A stretch of 64,000 nucleotides of DNA from assembly GCF_030269685.1 (NCBI RefSeq), contig NZ_BSTT01000004.1, positions 62,001 through 126,000 of the forward strand, given 5' to 3'. The notes beneath the pieces are model-generated. The model had not been told where the DNA came from, did not search any database, and was given only the letters and a program-made list of their open reading frames with translations. Below, one piece after another: positions 27,981-36,255 of this stretch (the stretch's first letter is position 1; each line of letters starts with the position of its first letter). This DNA is from Actinomycetospora sp. NBRC 106378 (GTDB lineage Bacteria > Actinomycetota > Actinomycetes > Mycobacteriales > Pseudonocardiaceae). The position numbers and the translations under genes are program-made.

Positions 27981-30900
27981 GCCCCGAGTAGGCCTCCGTC
28001 GCGAGCGTGGGGAAGCGGGTGAGCCCGCCGCGGGTGACGGAGCCGACGGTGAGGTCGTAGCCGTCGGTCGGGTGGTCGTAGACGATCCGGTCGACGTTGC
28101 CCCACTGCAGCGTGGGCGGGCCGCCCGCCGTCACCGTCGAGTAGATGCGCACGGTCGCCCAGGTCCGCTCGGACTGCACCATCGTCCCGCCCCACGACTC
28201 GTAGGTCGGGTTGGTGAGGATGAAGTCCGGGGTGTTCTCGGCGGCCTGCAGCCGGACGACGGGCGTCGGGGCGATCCCGTGCTGCACGGCCACCTGGTTC
28301 ACGCAGGGCCACAGCACGGCGGAGAGCTGGTCGGCGAAGACGGGCGGGCCGCTGCCGGGCCCGTTGCCGTAGGAGTCGGGACCCACCAGCGACTGCACCG
28401 GCTGCATCGCGGCCAGGTGCGGCGGCGCGACGGCGAGCGCGGTGTCGGGCCCGGCGACCCGGTCCTCGGCGATCAGGCGCACGGCGGTCGGCCGGTCGCC
28501 CGGCAACAGGACGGGGACCTCCTGCCACTGCCGTGCGGTCAGGCCGGGTGCGGGGTTGACCGTGACGGCGGTCGTGCGCGTCGGCGCCGCGGCCGGCCCG
28601 TAGCCGAACTCGAGGACGATGCGCTGGGAGTTCGGGTCGTTGCCCGCGACCGGCACGACGACGTGCGTCGCGGTCGACTGCGCGGGCACCGGGTACCAGC
28701 CCGTCGTCAGGGTCCCGAGGCCGGTGCCCTGCTGCGGGAGGTTGGGGTCGGTGGTCACCGCGTCGTGCCACAGCTCCGGGCCGGACCCGCCGGGTGCCGA
28801 CCCGGGCGGCGGCACCGGGGCCTCGTCGGGACCGCCGTTGCCCGGCTGCGTCAGCGCGAAGTCCCCGGTCGCGACGGCGGGGGTGACCGGTCCGCCGAGG
28901 TCGGCGGGGGTCCGCTCCATGACCTCGACCGAGTTCGACAGCTGGCACGGCCGCCCGGCCAGTGCCTGCAGCTGCGAGCCCGCGACCGACCAGCCCGGCG
29001 CCTGGATCACCGGCGCGTAGACCATCACCGCGACCATCAGCAGCGCGGTCATGACGACGGACGGCACGAGCACGGCCCGGTCCGGCGTGATCCCGAAGGT
29101 GGGCTTCCGGTTGCGCCGTCGCCACGCTACGAACAGCGCCGCCAGCACCGCGAGCCCGATCCACCAGAAGAACTGCCGCAGGAAGAACGGGCCGATGTGA
29201 GGGGCGAGGCCCTCCAGGTCGAGCATCGACATGTCCGGGTCGAGGTGCTTGCCGAACGGCTGGCCGCGGTCGGAGTACGGCTTCCAGACGTTCGGACCCG
29301 CGAACCCGAGGACGGTCGCGCCCGTGAGCAGCGCGACGCCCGCCCCCGTGACCAGCGCGCCCGGGCGCCGCGGCAGCGGGGTCTGCAGCATCGCGAGCGT
29401 CAGCAGCAGCGTGCCCGGCGCGGCGATCGCGCCGAAGTGGTTGACCCACTTCGTCGGGCCGAGCGCGAGCAGGAACAGCGCGACCGCCGTCGTCACCGCG
29501 GTGGAGAGCGTGTAGGCGTGGATCGGACCGTCCGCGCGGCCCCGTCGTCCGGAACCGATCGACACGATCACGAGCAGGACCAGCGTGAGCAGCACCGGCA
29601 GCCGGCGGCCCCAGGTCCCGGTCTCGATGAGCGTCCGGTAGTGCGCCCACTCCTCGTACCAGGGGAACGTCACGTAGTACCAGGAGTGCACCCCGGTGGC
29701 CTCGAGGACGTCGCCGAGGGTGGCGTCGCCGAACCCGACCGGGATGGCGACGGTGCCCGCCGCGATCACCGCGCCCACGACGCCGAGCCGCGTGCGCCAG
29801 CTCGTCGTCCGCAGCCACCGGAAGAGCCACGGGAGGGTCACGACGACGGGTGCGGCGGAGACCAGGCCGGACGGCGAGATGGTCACCGACAGGGCCGCCA
29901 GCGCCGTCGCGGGGATCAGCGCGCCGACCGCGTCCCGACGGCGGGCGATCTCGGCCAGGAGGAGCACCGCCGCGAAGACCGGGACGATGAACACCTCGGG
30001 CCGCAGCGCCATGCCGTAGGGCAGGAACCATGCCAGGTGCGCCCCGAGCAGCGTCCACGGGACCCACCGGCGGCGCTCGATGCGGCCGAGGGCGGTGGAC
30101 AGCACCCCGCGCAGCAGGAACCACGTGAGCAGGCCCAGCAGCAGCGGCAGGACCCGCATCCAGAGCAGACCCCACCCGGGCATGCCGAGCCAGTTCCCGA
30201 CCGACCCCCACATCGACATCAGGTACTGGCTGCCGACGAACGGGTTCTCCGTGGCGTCGAACATGTAGATCTGGTTGCCGACGAACCCGGTGGCCCCGGC
30301 GTTGCGGGCCATCAGCAGGTACCAGGAGTCGTCGTTCTGCAGCGGGCTGAGGATCACCCAGGCCGCGCTGATCACGCCCACGGCGACGTCGGCGCCGTGG
30401 AACCTGGGCCGGACGAATCCGCGGTCGCCCCGGCCCCACCAGCGCCGCGCGGCGAGCACGAGCGTGGCCGCGAGCGCGAGGACGTGCAGGATCAGGAGCG
30501 TCAGCTTGAGCCCCGACGGGACGCTGGAGTAGCGGTCGTCGGGGTGGATCGTGGCCGCCAGGCCGGGCGTGCCCGGGGCGTCGGTGGCGAGCTCGGCGAC
30601 CTGCGGGGCCTGCCCCGGCGCGGCGTAGAGCTGCTGCCCGTCGCGGGTGAGCGTCGTCGTCGTGCCGTCGTTCGTGAAGCGGTACACGCAGGGCGTGAGC
30701 GGCAGGACCTCGTCGACGAGGGTGGCCCCGTCGCTGGTCACCGTGACGCGGCCGCCGGAGTTCGACACGGTGAGCCCGCGCCCCGGCGTCCCGGCGCTGG
30801 TCGGCTGGGTGCGCAGGGCGTCGCCGCCGCCGCGCAGGGCCTGGCACGGGACGTCGGCGGTCATCGCGAGCGGTCGGTAGGGGACCAGCGGCACGCTCGT

Positions 30901-31101
30901 CGACGCCGCGGGCTCCCCCGCCTTCGGCCACGAGACGACCGGGTCGTCCGCGGTGACCGGCGCGAAGGGGATCGCGACCCCCAGCAGCACGGTGACGGCC
31001 GCAAGTGCGGCGAGGAACCAGCCCGAGCGCACCGTCGAGCGCGGCGTGGTCCGGGGCGGAGCCTCCGTGGCGCGCACGGGGGTGTCCTCGACGACGGCCA
31101 T
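27964..31101 (-). CDS. Arabinofuranosyltransferase, Emb family (second paralog)
   Basis: The 1045-residue product has the Emb layout. TM1 is at about 28-48, then the N-terminal jelly roll, and the catalytic loop reads LQNDDSWYLLMARNAGATGF (Asp257-Asp258). Further helices include LGPTKWVNHFGAIAAPGT. The C-terminal domain has SVAGSQLQALAGRPCQLSNS and DLTVGSVTRGGLTRFP. Its loop reads NDDSWY instead of DDGYI, so it is the most divergent of the three. A start at 31101 was chosen because TACCGT lies 8 nt before its ATG; upstream in-frame starts would run into the divergent gtrA promoter. It overlaps the next emb gene by 17 bp, indicating translational coupling. Confidence 0.88.
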   Translation of the reverse strand: MAVVEDTPVRATEAPPRTTPRSTVRSGWFLAALAAVTVLLGVAIPFAPVTADDPVVSWPKAGEPAASTSVPLVPYRPLAMTADVPCQALRGGGDALRTQPTSAGTPGRGLTVSNSGGRVTVTSDGATLVDEVLPLTPCVYRFTNDGTTTTLTRDGQQLYAAPGQAPQVAELATDAPGTPGLAATIHPDDRYSSVPSGLKLTLLILHVLALAATLVLAARRWWGRGDRGFVRPRFHGADVAVGVISAAWVILSPLQNDDSWYLLMARNAGATGFVGNQIYMFDATENPFVGSQYLMSMWGSVGNWLGMPGWGLLWMRVLPLLLGLLTWFLLRGVLSTALGRIERRRWVPWTLLGAHLAWFLPYGMALRPEVFIVPVFAAVLLLAEIARRRDAVGALIPATALAALSVTISPSGLVSAAPVVVTLPWLFRWLRTTSWRTRLGVVGAVIAAGTVAIPVGFGDATLGDVLEATGVHSWYYVTFPWYEEWAHYRTLIETGTWGRRLPVLLTLVLLVIVSIGSGRRGRADGPIHAYTLSTAVTTAVALFLLALGPTKWVNHFGAIAAPGTLLLTLAMLQTPLPRRPGALVTGAGVALLTGATVLGFAGPNVWKPYSDRGQPFGKHLDPDMSMLDLEGLAPHIGPFFLRQFFWWIGLAVLAALFVAWRRRNRKPTFGITPDRAVLVPSVVMTALLMVAVMVYAPVIQAPGWSVAGSQLQALAGRPCQLSNSVEVMERTPADLGGPVTPAVATGDFALTQPGNGGPDEAPVPPPGSAPGGSGPELWHDAVTTDPNLPQQGTGLGTLTTGWYPVPAQSTATHVVVPVAGNDPNSQRIVLEFGYGPAAAPTRTTAVTVNPAPGLTARQWQEVPVLLPGDRPTAVRLIAEDRVAGPDTALAVAPPHLAAMQPVQSLVGPDSYGNGPGSGPPVFADQLSAVLWPCVNQVAVQHGIAPTPVVRLQAAENTPDFILTNPTYESWGGTMVQSERTWATVRIYSTVTAGGPPTLQWGNVDRIVYDHPTDGYDLTVGSVTRGGLTRFPTLATEAYSGREYLG

Positions 31102-31109
31102 GGGTGGGA

Positions 31110-31115
31110 ACGGTA
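31110..31115 (-). promoter_or_regulatory. Leaderless -10 box of the second emb gene
   Basis: Coding strand TACCGT, 8 nt before ATG 31101. It is back-to-back with the gtrA -10 box 38 bp away. Confidence 0.5.
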
Positions 31116-31152
31116 TCGACGGTGCGGTGACGGACCGGTGGGGGAGGGTCCC

Positions 31153-31158
31153 TACCAT
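31153..31158 (+). promoter_or_regulatory. Leaderless -10 box of gtrA
   Basis: TACCAT, then CGGAGGGC, then GTG at 31167 (8-nt spacing). Confidence 0.5.
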
Positions 31159-31166
31159 CGGAGGGC

Positions 31167-31619
31167 GTGAGCGTCGAGGAGAATGTGGGTCCCGCGGAGG
31201 CTGCGGTCGCCCCCGTCGCACTGGGCCTGAAGGCGCAGCTGCTCCGCTTCGTGCTGATCGGTGGCGTCGCGGCCTGCGTCGACCTCGGCATCTACCAGCT
31301 GCTCCTCGCCCTCGGGGTGTGGGCGCCGCTGGCCAAGGGCGTGTCCTTCATCCTCGGCACGACGACCGCCTACCTGCTCAACCGGCGCTTCACCTTCGCC
31401 GCGTCCGCCGGCGGCGGGGCGAAGTTCGTGGGCTTCCTCGTGCTGTACGGGTCGACGTTCGCGGTGAACGTGGGCGTCGCGTCCCTGGTCCTGCACCTCG
31501 CCGACGCCCCGACGGTGAACCCGCCGCTGTTCGCCTCCGTGCTGTCCTGGTTCGTCGCCCAGGCCTGCGCCACCACGATCAACTTCGTGGTCATGAAGTG
31601 GGTGCTGTTCCGGAGCTGA
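31167..31619 (+). CDS. GtrA-family membrane protein (Rv3789-like)
   Basis: The 150-residue product has four membrane helices and the GtrA signature FVLIGGVAACVDLGIYQLLLAL, then TTAYLLNRRFTFAAS, and ATTINFVVMKWVLFRS at the end. In M. tuberculosis the GtrA protein Rv3789 lies next to dprE1 and has been proposed to flip decaprenyl-phospho-arabinose or to recruit AftA. The same role is plausible here given the neighbours. It is divergent from the emb gene with 65 bp between starts and converges on the AbiEi/DUF559 gene, with a palindrome between them. Confidence 0.85.
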   Translation: MSVEENVGPAEAAVAPVALGLKAQLLRFVLIGGVAACVDLGIYQLLLALGVWAPLAKGVSFILGTTTAYLLNRRFTFAASAGGGAKFVGFLVLYGSTFAVNVGVASLVLHLADAPTVNPPLFASVLSWFVAQACATTINFVVMKWVLFRS

Positions 31620-31626
31620 CCGCCTC

Positions 31627-31697
31627 CGCAAGATCTGATCGTGCGGAGCGAAGTGCTCGCTGAGCGACCGCTTCGCTCCGCACGTCCGGATCTTGCG
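31627..31697. repeat. ~70-bp dispersed palindrome, copy A
   Basis: A near-perfect inverted repeat with arms of about 33-35 bp. Outer segments are CGCAAGATC and GATCTTGCG; inner segments are GTGCGGAGCGAAG and CTTCGCTCCGCAC, with centre TCGCTGAGCGA. It lies at the convergent 3' ends of gtrA and the AbiEi/DUF559 gene. Confidence 0.8.
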
Positions 31698-31704
31698 CCG
31701 GGGG

Positions 31705-32613
31705 TCAGCGCGCGGCGAGCACCCGCCGGAGGCTCGCCAGGAGGATCTCGGGCCTGCCGGTGATCTCGTGCCAGTTCGTGCGGATCACGATCCATCCGGC
31801 GGCGGCGAGGGCGTTCTGCCGGGCGGCGTCGCGCAGGAACGCCTTGATGCCGCGGTGGTAGGCCCACCCGTCGATCTCGACGAGCACCTTGAGCTCGGGG
31901 AACGCGACGTCCAGCACGGCGCGGCCGTACCCGGGCAGGTCCACCGGCAGGTTCGCCACCCAGCCCACGATCGCCGCAGCCCGCAGCCCGGCGTGGGTGC
32001 GCCGCTCCGCCTCGGAGACCGCTCCGCCCTCGGCGAGTGCGAGCAACGTCATGAGGAGCTCGGTGCCGGGTCGGCCGGACCGTCGGGTGCTCGCGGCCCG
32101 CAGCGCGGCGACGGTGACCTTCCGCTGCTGCAGTGCGGTGTCGAACAGCTGCGCGCCCTCGACGAGCCCGAGGGTCACCGCGGCGTCGAGCACCGTGGCG
32201 ACCGGGGTGGTGACCGGCAGCCGACGATGCGTGGTGCGGTCGGCGGCGGGGACGTCGCGGAACGCCAGGTCGACCTCTTTCCGCCCCCGACGCCGTGAGG
32301 TGCGCCCGACGGCGACTTGGGCGCGGCGTGGCCGTCGGTCCCGCAGACCCCACCACCAGGCCGCTCCCTCGCCGACCAGCACGGCGTCCGGCCCGAGCGA
32401 CATCACCGCGGCCCGGACGAGCGCGCGGTCGGTGGGTTGGTGCGAGGCGACCTGATAGACCCGCGGGCCGAGGCGGAACCACTGCTTCGCCGCGACGCGC
32501 CGGCGGACTGCCTCGCGGCTCATACCGCGGGCGAGGGCCTGGTCGAGGTGGATCACGCCGTCCTGGTTGCTGATGAGGACGGCCAGTTCGAGTTCCTGTT
32601 CACGGGTGCTCAC
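31705..32613 (-). CDS. AbiEi-like / DUF559 (Vsr-fold) protein
   Basis: The 302-residue product has an N-terminal AbiEi-type winged helix (ISNQDGVIHLDQALARGMSREAVRRRVAAKQWFRLGPRVYQVA) and a middle domain (VLVGEGAAWWWGLRDRRPR). The C-terminal DUF559/PD-(D/E)XK-like fold reads LDVAFPELKVLVEIDGWAYH, then FLRDAARQNALAAAGWIVIRTN. The EID triad resembles Vsr-like endonucleases. Such genes are common and multicopy in actinobacteria, and their role (type IV toxin-antitoxin antitoxin or nuclease) is not settled. No partner toxin is adjacent. It interrupts the emb region and is flanked on both sides by copies of the same ~70-bp palindrome. Confidence 0.75.
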   Translation of the reverse strand: MSTREQELELAVLISNQDGVIHLDQALARGMSREAVRRRVAAKQWFRLGPRVYQVASHQPTDRALVRAAVMSLGPDAVLVGEGAAWWWGLRDRRPRRAQVAVGRTSRRRGRKEVDLAFRDVPAADRTTHRRLPVTTPVATVLDAAVTLGLVEGAQLFDTALQQRKVTVAALRAASTRRSGRPGTELLMTLLALAEGGAVSEAERRTHAGLRAAAIVGWVANLPVDLPGYGRAVLDVAFPELKVLVEIDGWAYHRGIKAFLRDAARQNALAAAGWIVIRTNWHEITGRPEILLASLRRVLAAR

Positions 32614-32661
32614 ACCAGCTTGGAGTGCGGTGGAGCCGATCCGGTTCCACCAGAATCACGA

Positions 32662-32728
32662 CAAGATCCGGACGCGCGGAGCGAAGTGGTCGCCCAGCGA
32701 CCACTTCGCCCCGCCCGATGAGATCTTG
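32662..32728. repeat. ~70-bp dispersed palindrome, copy B
   Basis: CAAGATCCGGACGCGCGGAG, then CGAAGTGGTCGC, CCA, GCGACCACTTCGC and CCCGCCCGATGAGATCTTG. It includes a perfect 13-bp inner stem. It lies 48 bp upstream of the AbiEi/DUF559 start and 52 bp past the stop of the third emb gene. A GCGACCACTT-type stem is shared with copy A. Confidence 0.8.
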
Positions 32729-32740
32729 CGATCGGGGAGG

Positions 32741-32760
32741 CCCTTCCCGACGGCGGGTCC
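32741..32760. repeat. Copy of the GACCCGCCGTCGGGAAGG-type motif
   Basis: CCCTTCCCGACGGCGGGTCC lies just after the ~70-bp palindrome, at the 3' end of the third emb gene. Confidence 0.5.
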
Positions 32761-32780
32761 GCCGCCGCCGGGCCGGAAGC

Positions 32781-35700
32781 TCACCTCTCCGGGGACGGGA
32801 TCCCGGGCGGCGGGTCGCCGATCTCGCCCTCGCTGTGGTTGCCCCACACGGTCTTCTCGCCGTGCACGACCTGCGGCGCCACGGTGCCCGGGGCGTACGG
32901 CTCGAGCCGCTCGATGCGGCCCCAGTCCAGCGAGGCCTCGCCCTCGAGGTAGGACGGCACGTCCTCCTGGCGCTCGAGCACCTCGATCCACCCCATCGGC
33001 CCGCCGGCCGAGGGCTGCGACCAGGTCTCGCCCCCGATCCGGAACTGGGAGGCGTCGGCGATGAGCCGGTAGGTCGGCACCTCGGCGATGCCGTCGGCGA
33101 CGTCGAACGGCCGCAGGCACGGCGAGGCGAACTGCACCGGCCACTCCAGGTAGCCCGGCTGGGTCCCGACCGCCTGGGTGAACGGCACCAGCTTCGGCCC
33201 CCGCATCGGGGCGACCGCGATCCAGCCGTCCGGGCCCAGCGAGCGGTCCTGGGCGACGAGGCGGACCTCGTCGGCCGTCGCGCCCTTGGTCGTGTTCAGG
33301 TTGACCTTGATCTCGCGCCACGGCGGCTCGTTGCCCCCGCCGCCCCCGAGCTGGTCGGAGCCGAGGATCTGGATGCGGCCGTCGGGGAAGCGCTTGGCGT
33401 ACTGCAGGAACAGCGAGTTCCCGCCGTCGAGGCGGCCGGCCACCGAGATCACCAGCGGGGTGTTGCCGGAGCGCAGCGAGTCGTCCACCGACTGCCAGGG
33501 CGTGCGCAGGGTGCCGGTCGCGCGTCCCGTGGGGTCGAACGTGCCGAGGACCTGCGAGGACAGGTCGTTGCGCAGCGTGTACTCGTAGCCCGAGACGCCG
33601 GTGCCGCCGCCGGTGGGTGGCACGGCGTCGTCGGCGTGGAAGCCCTCGTTGAGCGGGGTCGGGTCGACCAGCTGCGCGAGCGGGCTCGACGCGGGCACGG
33701 TGTCCGGCGGCAGTGGGGCGGGCTGCTGGCCGGGCGCGAGCGGGACCTGCGGCGCCACGATCGGCAGCACGCCCCGGGCGGACGGCACGATCCCGGTGGG
33801 TGCGGGCGCCGTCGGCAGGATTCCGGCGGCGGGGCTGCCCTCGACCTTGACGTGGTCGGCGAGCCCGCACGAGGTGGAGAACGCGGTGCGCAGCACGTCG
33901 CCGCCGAGGGAGAAGCTGTCCCACTGCTTGTCGATCGCCTTCGCCATCGACCCCATCTGGAACAGCACGAGGGCCCCGCAGATCACCGCGATCGGTGCCG
34001 ACCCGAGCCGTAGCGCCCGGGCCCGGCGCTCCATCGCGCTGCCGCGTCGCGACCCGCGCAGGCGGCGCATGCGCTCGCGCAGCGGCGCCGAGGCCGTCGT
34101 CAGGAAGCTGGGACCGGTCTCCGCCGGGACGCGGCGCTCCTCCGGGATGCCCCGCAGGTGCTCGATGGCCGCGACGACGAGGAAGACGAAGGCGATGCCG
34201 AGGAGGAACGTCGAGGCCTGGTGGCCGTGGTACGACGGCGGCTTGTCGTTCCAGGGCACGCCCCAGTTGTTCGTGTACCACCAGGTGTTCGGGCCGGTGA
34301 AGGCGAGCGCGAGCGTCGCGAACACGGCGGCGAGGAAGAGCGAGCGGTTGCGCCGGGAGCGCAGCACGTCCGAGGACGTGGCGAGCGCCGTCAGCGCCGC
34401 CATCCCCGACCCGAGCGCGGCGAACGCACCGAAGTGGTGGGTCCACTTCGTCGGCGTCAGGGCCAGCACGAGGAATCCGAGCAGCGTGGTGCCGATGAGC
34501 CGTTGCGACGGTCCCAGGGCGGCGCCCTTGATGCGGTTGCGGCGCAGCAGCACCACGAGACAGACCACGAGCCCGAGGATCAGCAGCAGCACCGGGGCCC
34601 GGCGTTCCAGCGAGCCGTCCGCCGAGACCGAGAACAGCGACTCGTAGCGGACCACCTCCTGGTACCAGGTGTAGTTCGGGCCCAGCAGGAAGCGGACCCG
34701 GTTCGCCTCCATCACCGCCGCGTAGGTCTGGTCGGCGAACACGGCGACGAGGACGATCAGGCCCGCCGAGAGGATCGGCAGCAGCACCGGCAGCCACCCG
34801 AGGCGGCGGACCCGTTCCTGCACGAGCCGGAACAGCGGCCGCGCGGCGGCGAGGAACGGTGCGACGGCCATGAGGCCGGTGGGGGTGGCGGCGAGGGCGA
34901 ACGCGGCGGCGACGAGGCCCAGCGCCACCGGGGCGAGCCGGCGGGTGGCCACGGCCCGCTCGACCGAGCAGAACGCGAGCAGCGCGGAGATCACGGCCAC
35001 CGGCTCGGGTCGCAGCCCGTTGTTGAACGGCAGCCAGAACATCAGGAAGACCATCGCGGCGGCCCAGCCGGCGGCCTTCGAGCGCCGCACCTGCTGGCCG
35101 AGGCGGGGGAGCATCTCGCGGCTGATCAGCAGCCAGGACACGATCCCCATGAAGACCGAGGGCAGGCGCATCCACAGCACGTTGTCGCTGACCTGCACCC
35201 ACACCGCGTACAGCTCGTAGAACCAGCCGAACGGTGCCTCGGGGACGTTGAACCAGCGGTAGTAGTTGCCGATGTAGCCGGCGCTCTCGCGGGCCCGCGC
35301 GATGCCGAGGATGTAGCCGTCGTCGGAGGTCTGGGAGCCGATGACCGCCCAGACGGCGAGCCCGGCGACGACCACCCCGTCCCGCCAGGTCGGCACCCAC
35401 CAACGGCGCGGGGCGAGCCGCGGGGCCCGCCGGCCGGCGCGGGTGTCGAGCACGTGCAGCGCCCACACCGCGCCGAGGAAGCACAGGATCGCGAGGAGGC
35501 CGGCGGCGGTCTTGAGGGCGGTCGCCGTCGTCTGGAAGCGGGTGTCCGGGGTGATCGAGACGCTGGTGCCGGCGACGGGGTCGCGGTTCTGGTCGAGGTC
35601 GGAGTAGATGCCGACGACCTGCGGCCGGAAGTCACCGCCGAGCGTCGTGTCGGCCCCCGCGCCCAGGTTGATCACCGTCTCGGAGAAGTCCGAGGTGATC

Positions 35701-36170
35701 GTGACGTCGCAGGGGCCGCCGGGGATCGGCTCCTGGGCGGCCTGCTGGCCGCGGTCGGCGACCGTGAGCTGCCCGTCGTCGACGAAGAGCTGCATGCCGA
35801 CCTGCGCGCCCTGCGGCGAGAGCGGCGGCGTCGTGGAGAACACCGTCGCGCGCTGGGTGGCGCGCGCGTCGAGGCTGCGGATGGCCGCGCACGGGATCGT
35901 CGCCGTCATCGACTCCGGCCGGAACGCCACGAGCGGCGCGTCGACCGAGCGCGTGCCGGTGGCCGCGGTCGGCCACTGGATCGTCGCGGTGTCCTGCACG
36001 ACCGGCAGGAACGGGTAGACGACGGCGAGCACGGAGCCCAGCCCGCCGAGCACGATCGCGATCCAGCGCCACCGGCGCAGCACCCGCTGGTCCGCCCGGG
36101 CCGACGCCGGGTCGGGGCGGGTGGCGTCCGCGTCGCGGGTGGTCGGCGGGACCGAGTCCGAGGTCAGCAC
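32781..36170 (-). CDS. Arabinofuranosyltransferase, Emb family (largest paralog)
   Basis: The 1129-residue product is a full-length Emb protein. TM1 is at about 35-55, followed by a jelly roll to about 215. The catalytic loop is SQTSDDGYILGIARARESAG (Asp283-Asp284), followed by YIGNYYRWFNVPEAPFGWFY, then [19 protein letters not shown], and a C-terminal carbohydrate-binding domain (about 800-1129) ending NHSEGEIGDPPPG. The position matching EmbB Met306 (GYM in mycobacteria) is Ile300. The GTG at 36170 follows CAGGACG. A seven-codon frame (MSGRTPC) just upstream ends across the start. It is separated from the other two emb genes by the AbiEi/DUF559 gene and gtrA. EmbC, EmbA or EmbB orthology was not assigned. 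Confidence 0.9.
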   Translation of the reverse strand: MLTSDSVPPTTRDADATRPDPASARADQRVLRRWRWIAIVLGGLGSVLAVVYPFLPVVQDTATIQWPTAATGTRSVDAPLVAFRPESMTATIPCAAIRSLDARATQRATVFSTTPPLSPQGAQVGMQLFVDDGQLTVADRGQQAAQEPIPGGPCDVTITSDFSETVINLGAGADTTLGGDFRPQVVGIYSDLDQNRDPVAGTSVSITPDTRFQTTATALKTAAGLLAILCFLGAVWALHVLDTRAGRRAPRLAPRRWWVPTWRDGVVVAGLAVWAVIGSQTSDDGYILGIARARESAGYIGNYYRWFNVPEAPFGWFYELYAVWVQVSDNVLWMRLPSVFMGIVSWLLISREMLPRLGQQVRRSKAAGWAAAMVFLMFWLPFNNGLRPEPVAVISALLAFCSVERAVATRRLAPVALGLVAAAFALAATPTGLMAVAPFLAAARPLFRLVQERVRRLGWLPVLLPILSAGLIVLVAVFADQTYAAVMEANRVRFLLGPNYTWYQEVVRYESLFSVSADGSLERRAPVLLLILGLVVCLVVLLRRNRIKGAALGPSQRLIGTTLLGFLVLALTPTKWTHHFGAFAALGSGMAALTALATSSDVLRSRRNRSLFLAAVFATLALAFTGPNTWWYTNNWGVPWNDKPPSYHGHQASTFLLGIAFVFLVVAAIEHLRGIPEERRVPAETGPSFLTTASAPLRERMRRLRGSRRGSAMERRARALRLGSAPIAVICGALVLFQMGSMAKAIDKQWDSFSLGGDVLRTAFSTSCGLADHVKVEGSPAAGILPTAPAPTGIVPSARGVLPIVAPQVPLAPGQQPAPLPPDTVPASSPLAQLVDPTPLNEGFHADDAVPPTGGGTGVSGYEYTLRNDLSSQVLGTFDPTGRATGTLRTPWQSVDDSLRSGNTPLVISVAGRLDGGNSLFLQYAKRFPDGRIQILGSDQLGGGGGNEPPWREIKVNLNTTKGATADEVRLVAQDRSLGPDGWIAVAPMRGPKLVPFTQAVGTQPGYLEWPVQFASPCLRPFDVADGIAEVPTYRLIADASQFRIGGETWSQPSAGGPMGWIEVLERQEDVPSYLEGEASLDWGRIERLEPYAPGTVAPQVVHGEKTVWGNHSEGEIGDPPPGIPSPER

Positions 36171-36231
36171 GGGGTGCGTCCTGACATGGGGTGTAGGACC
36201 TCCGGAGGGAGACGGAACGGAGTGGAGCTCG

Positions 36232-36248
36232 ACCCGTCGTCGGGAAGG
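36232..36248. repeat. Copy of the GACCCGTCGTCGGGAAGG motif
   Basis: GACCCGTCGTCGGGAAGG lies between glfT1 and the start of the third emb gene. Confidence 0.5.
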
Positions 36249-36255
36249 GGGGAGC

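Noticed and set aside
27880-31170. A very long plus-strand frame (over 1000 codons) antisense to the emb genes
   Set aside because: It is rich in R, G, A, H and Q as expected for the reverse complement of GC-rich coding DNA. It has no membrane or catalytic motif, while the minus strand reads as clear Emb proteins.
31705-32613. Toxin-antitoxin system
   Set aside because: The AbiEi-like domain suggests one, but no AbiEii-type nucleotidyltransferase partner is adjacent.
36164-36187. Seven-codon frame MSGRTPC before the third emb gene as a leader peptide
   Set aside because: Too short to distinguish from chance, no convincing ribosome-binding site or attenuator structure.
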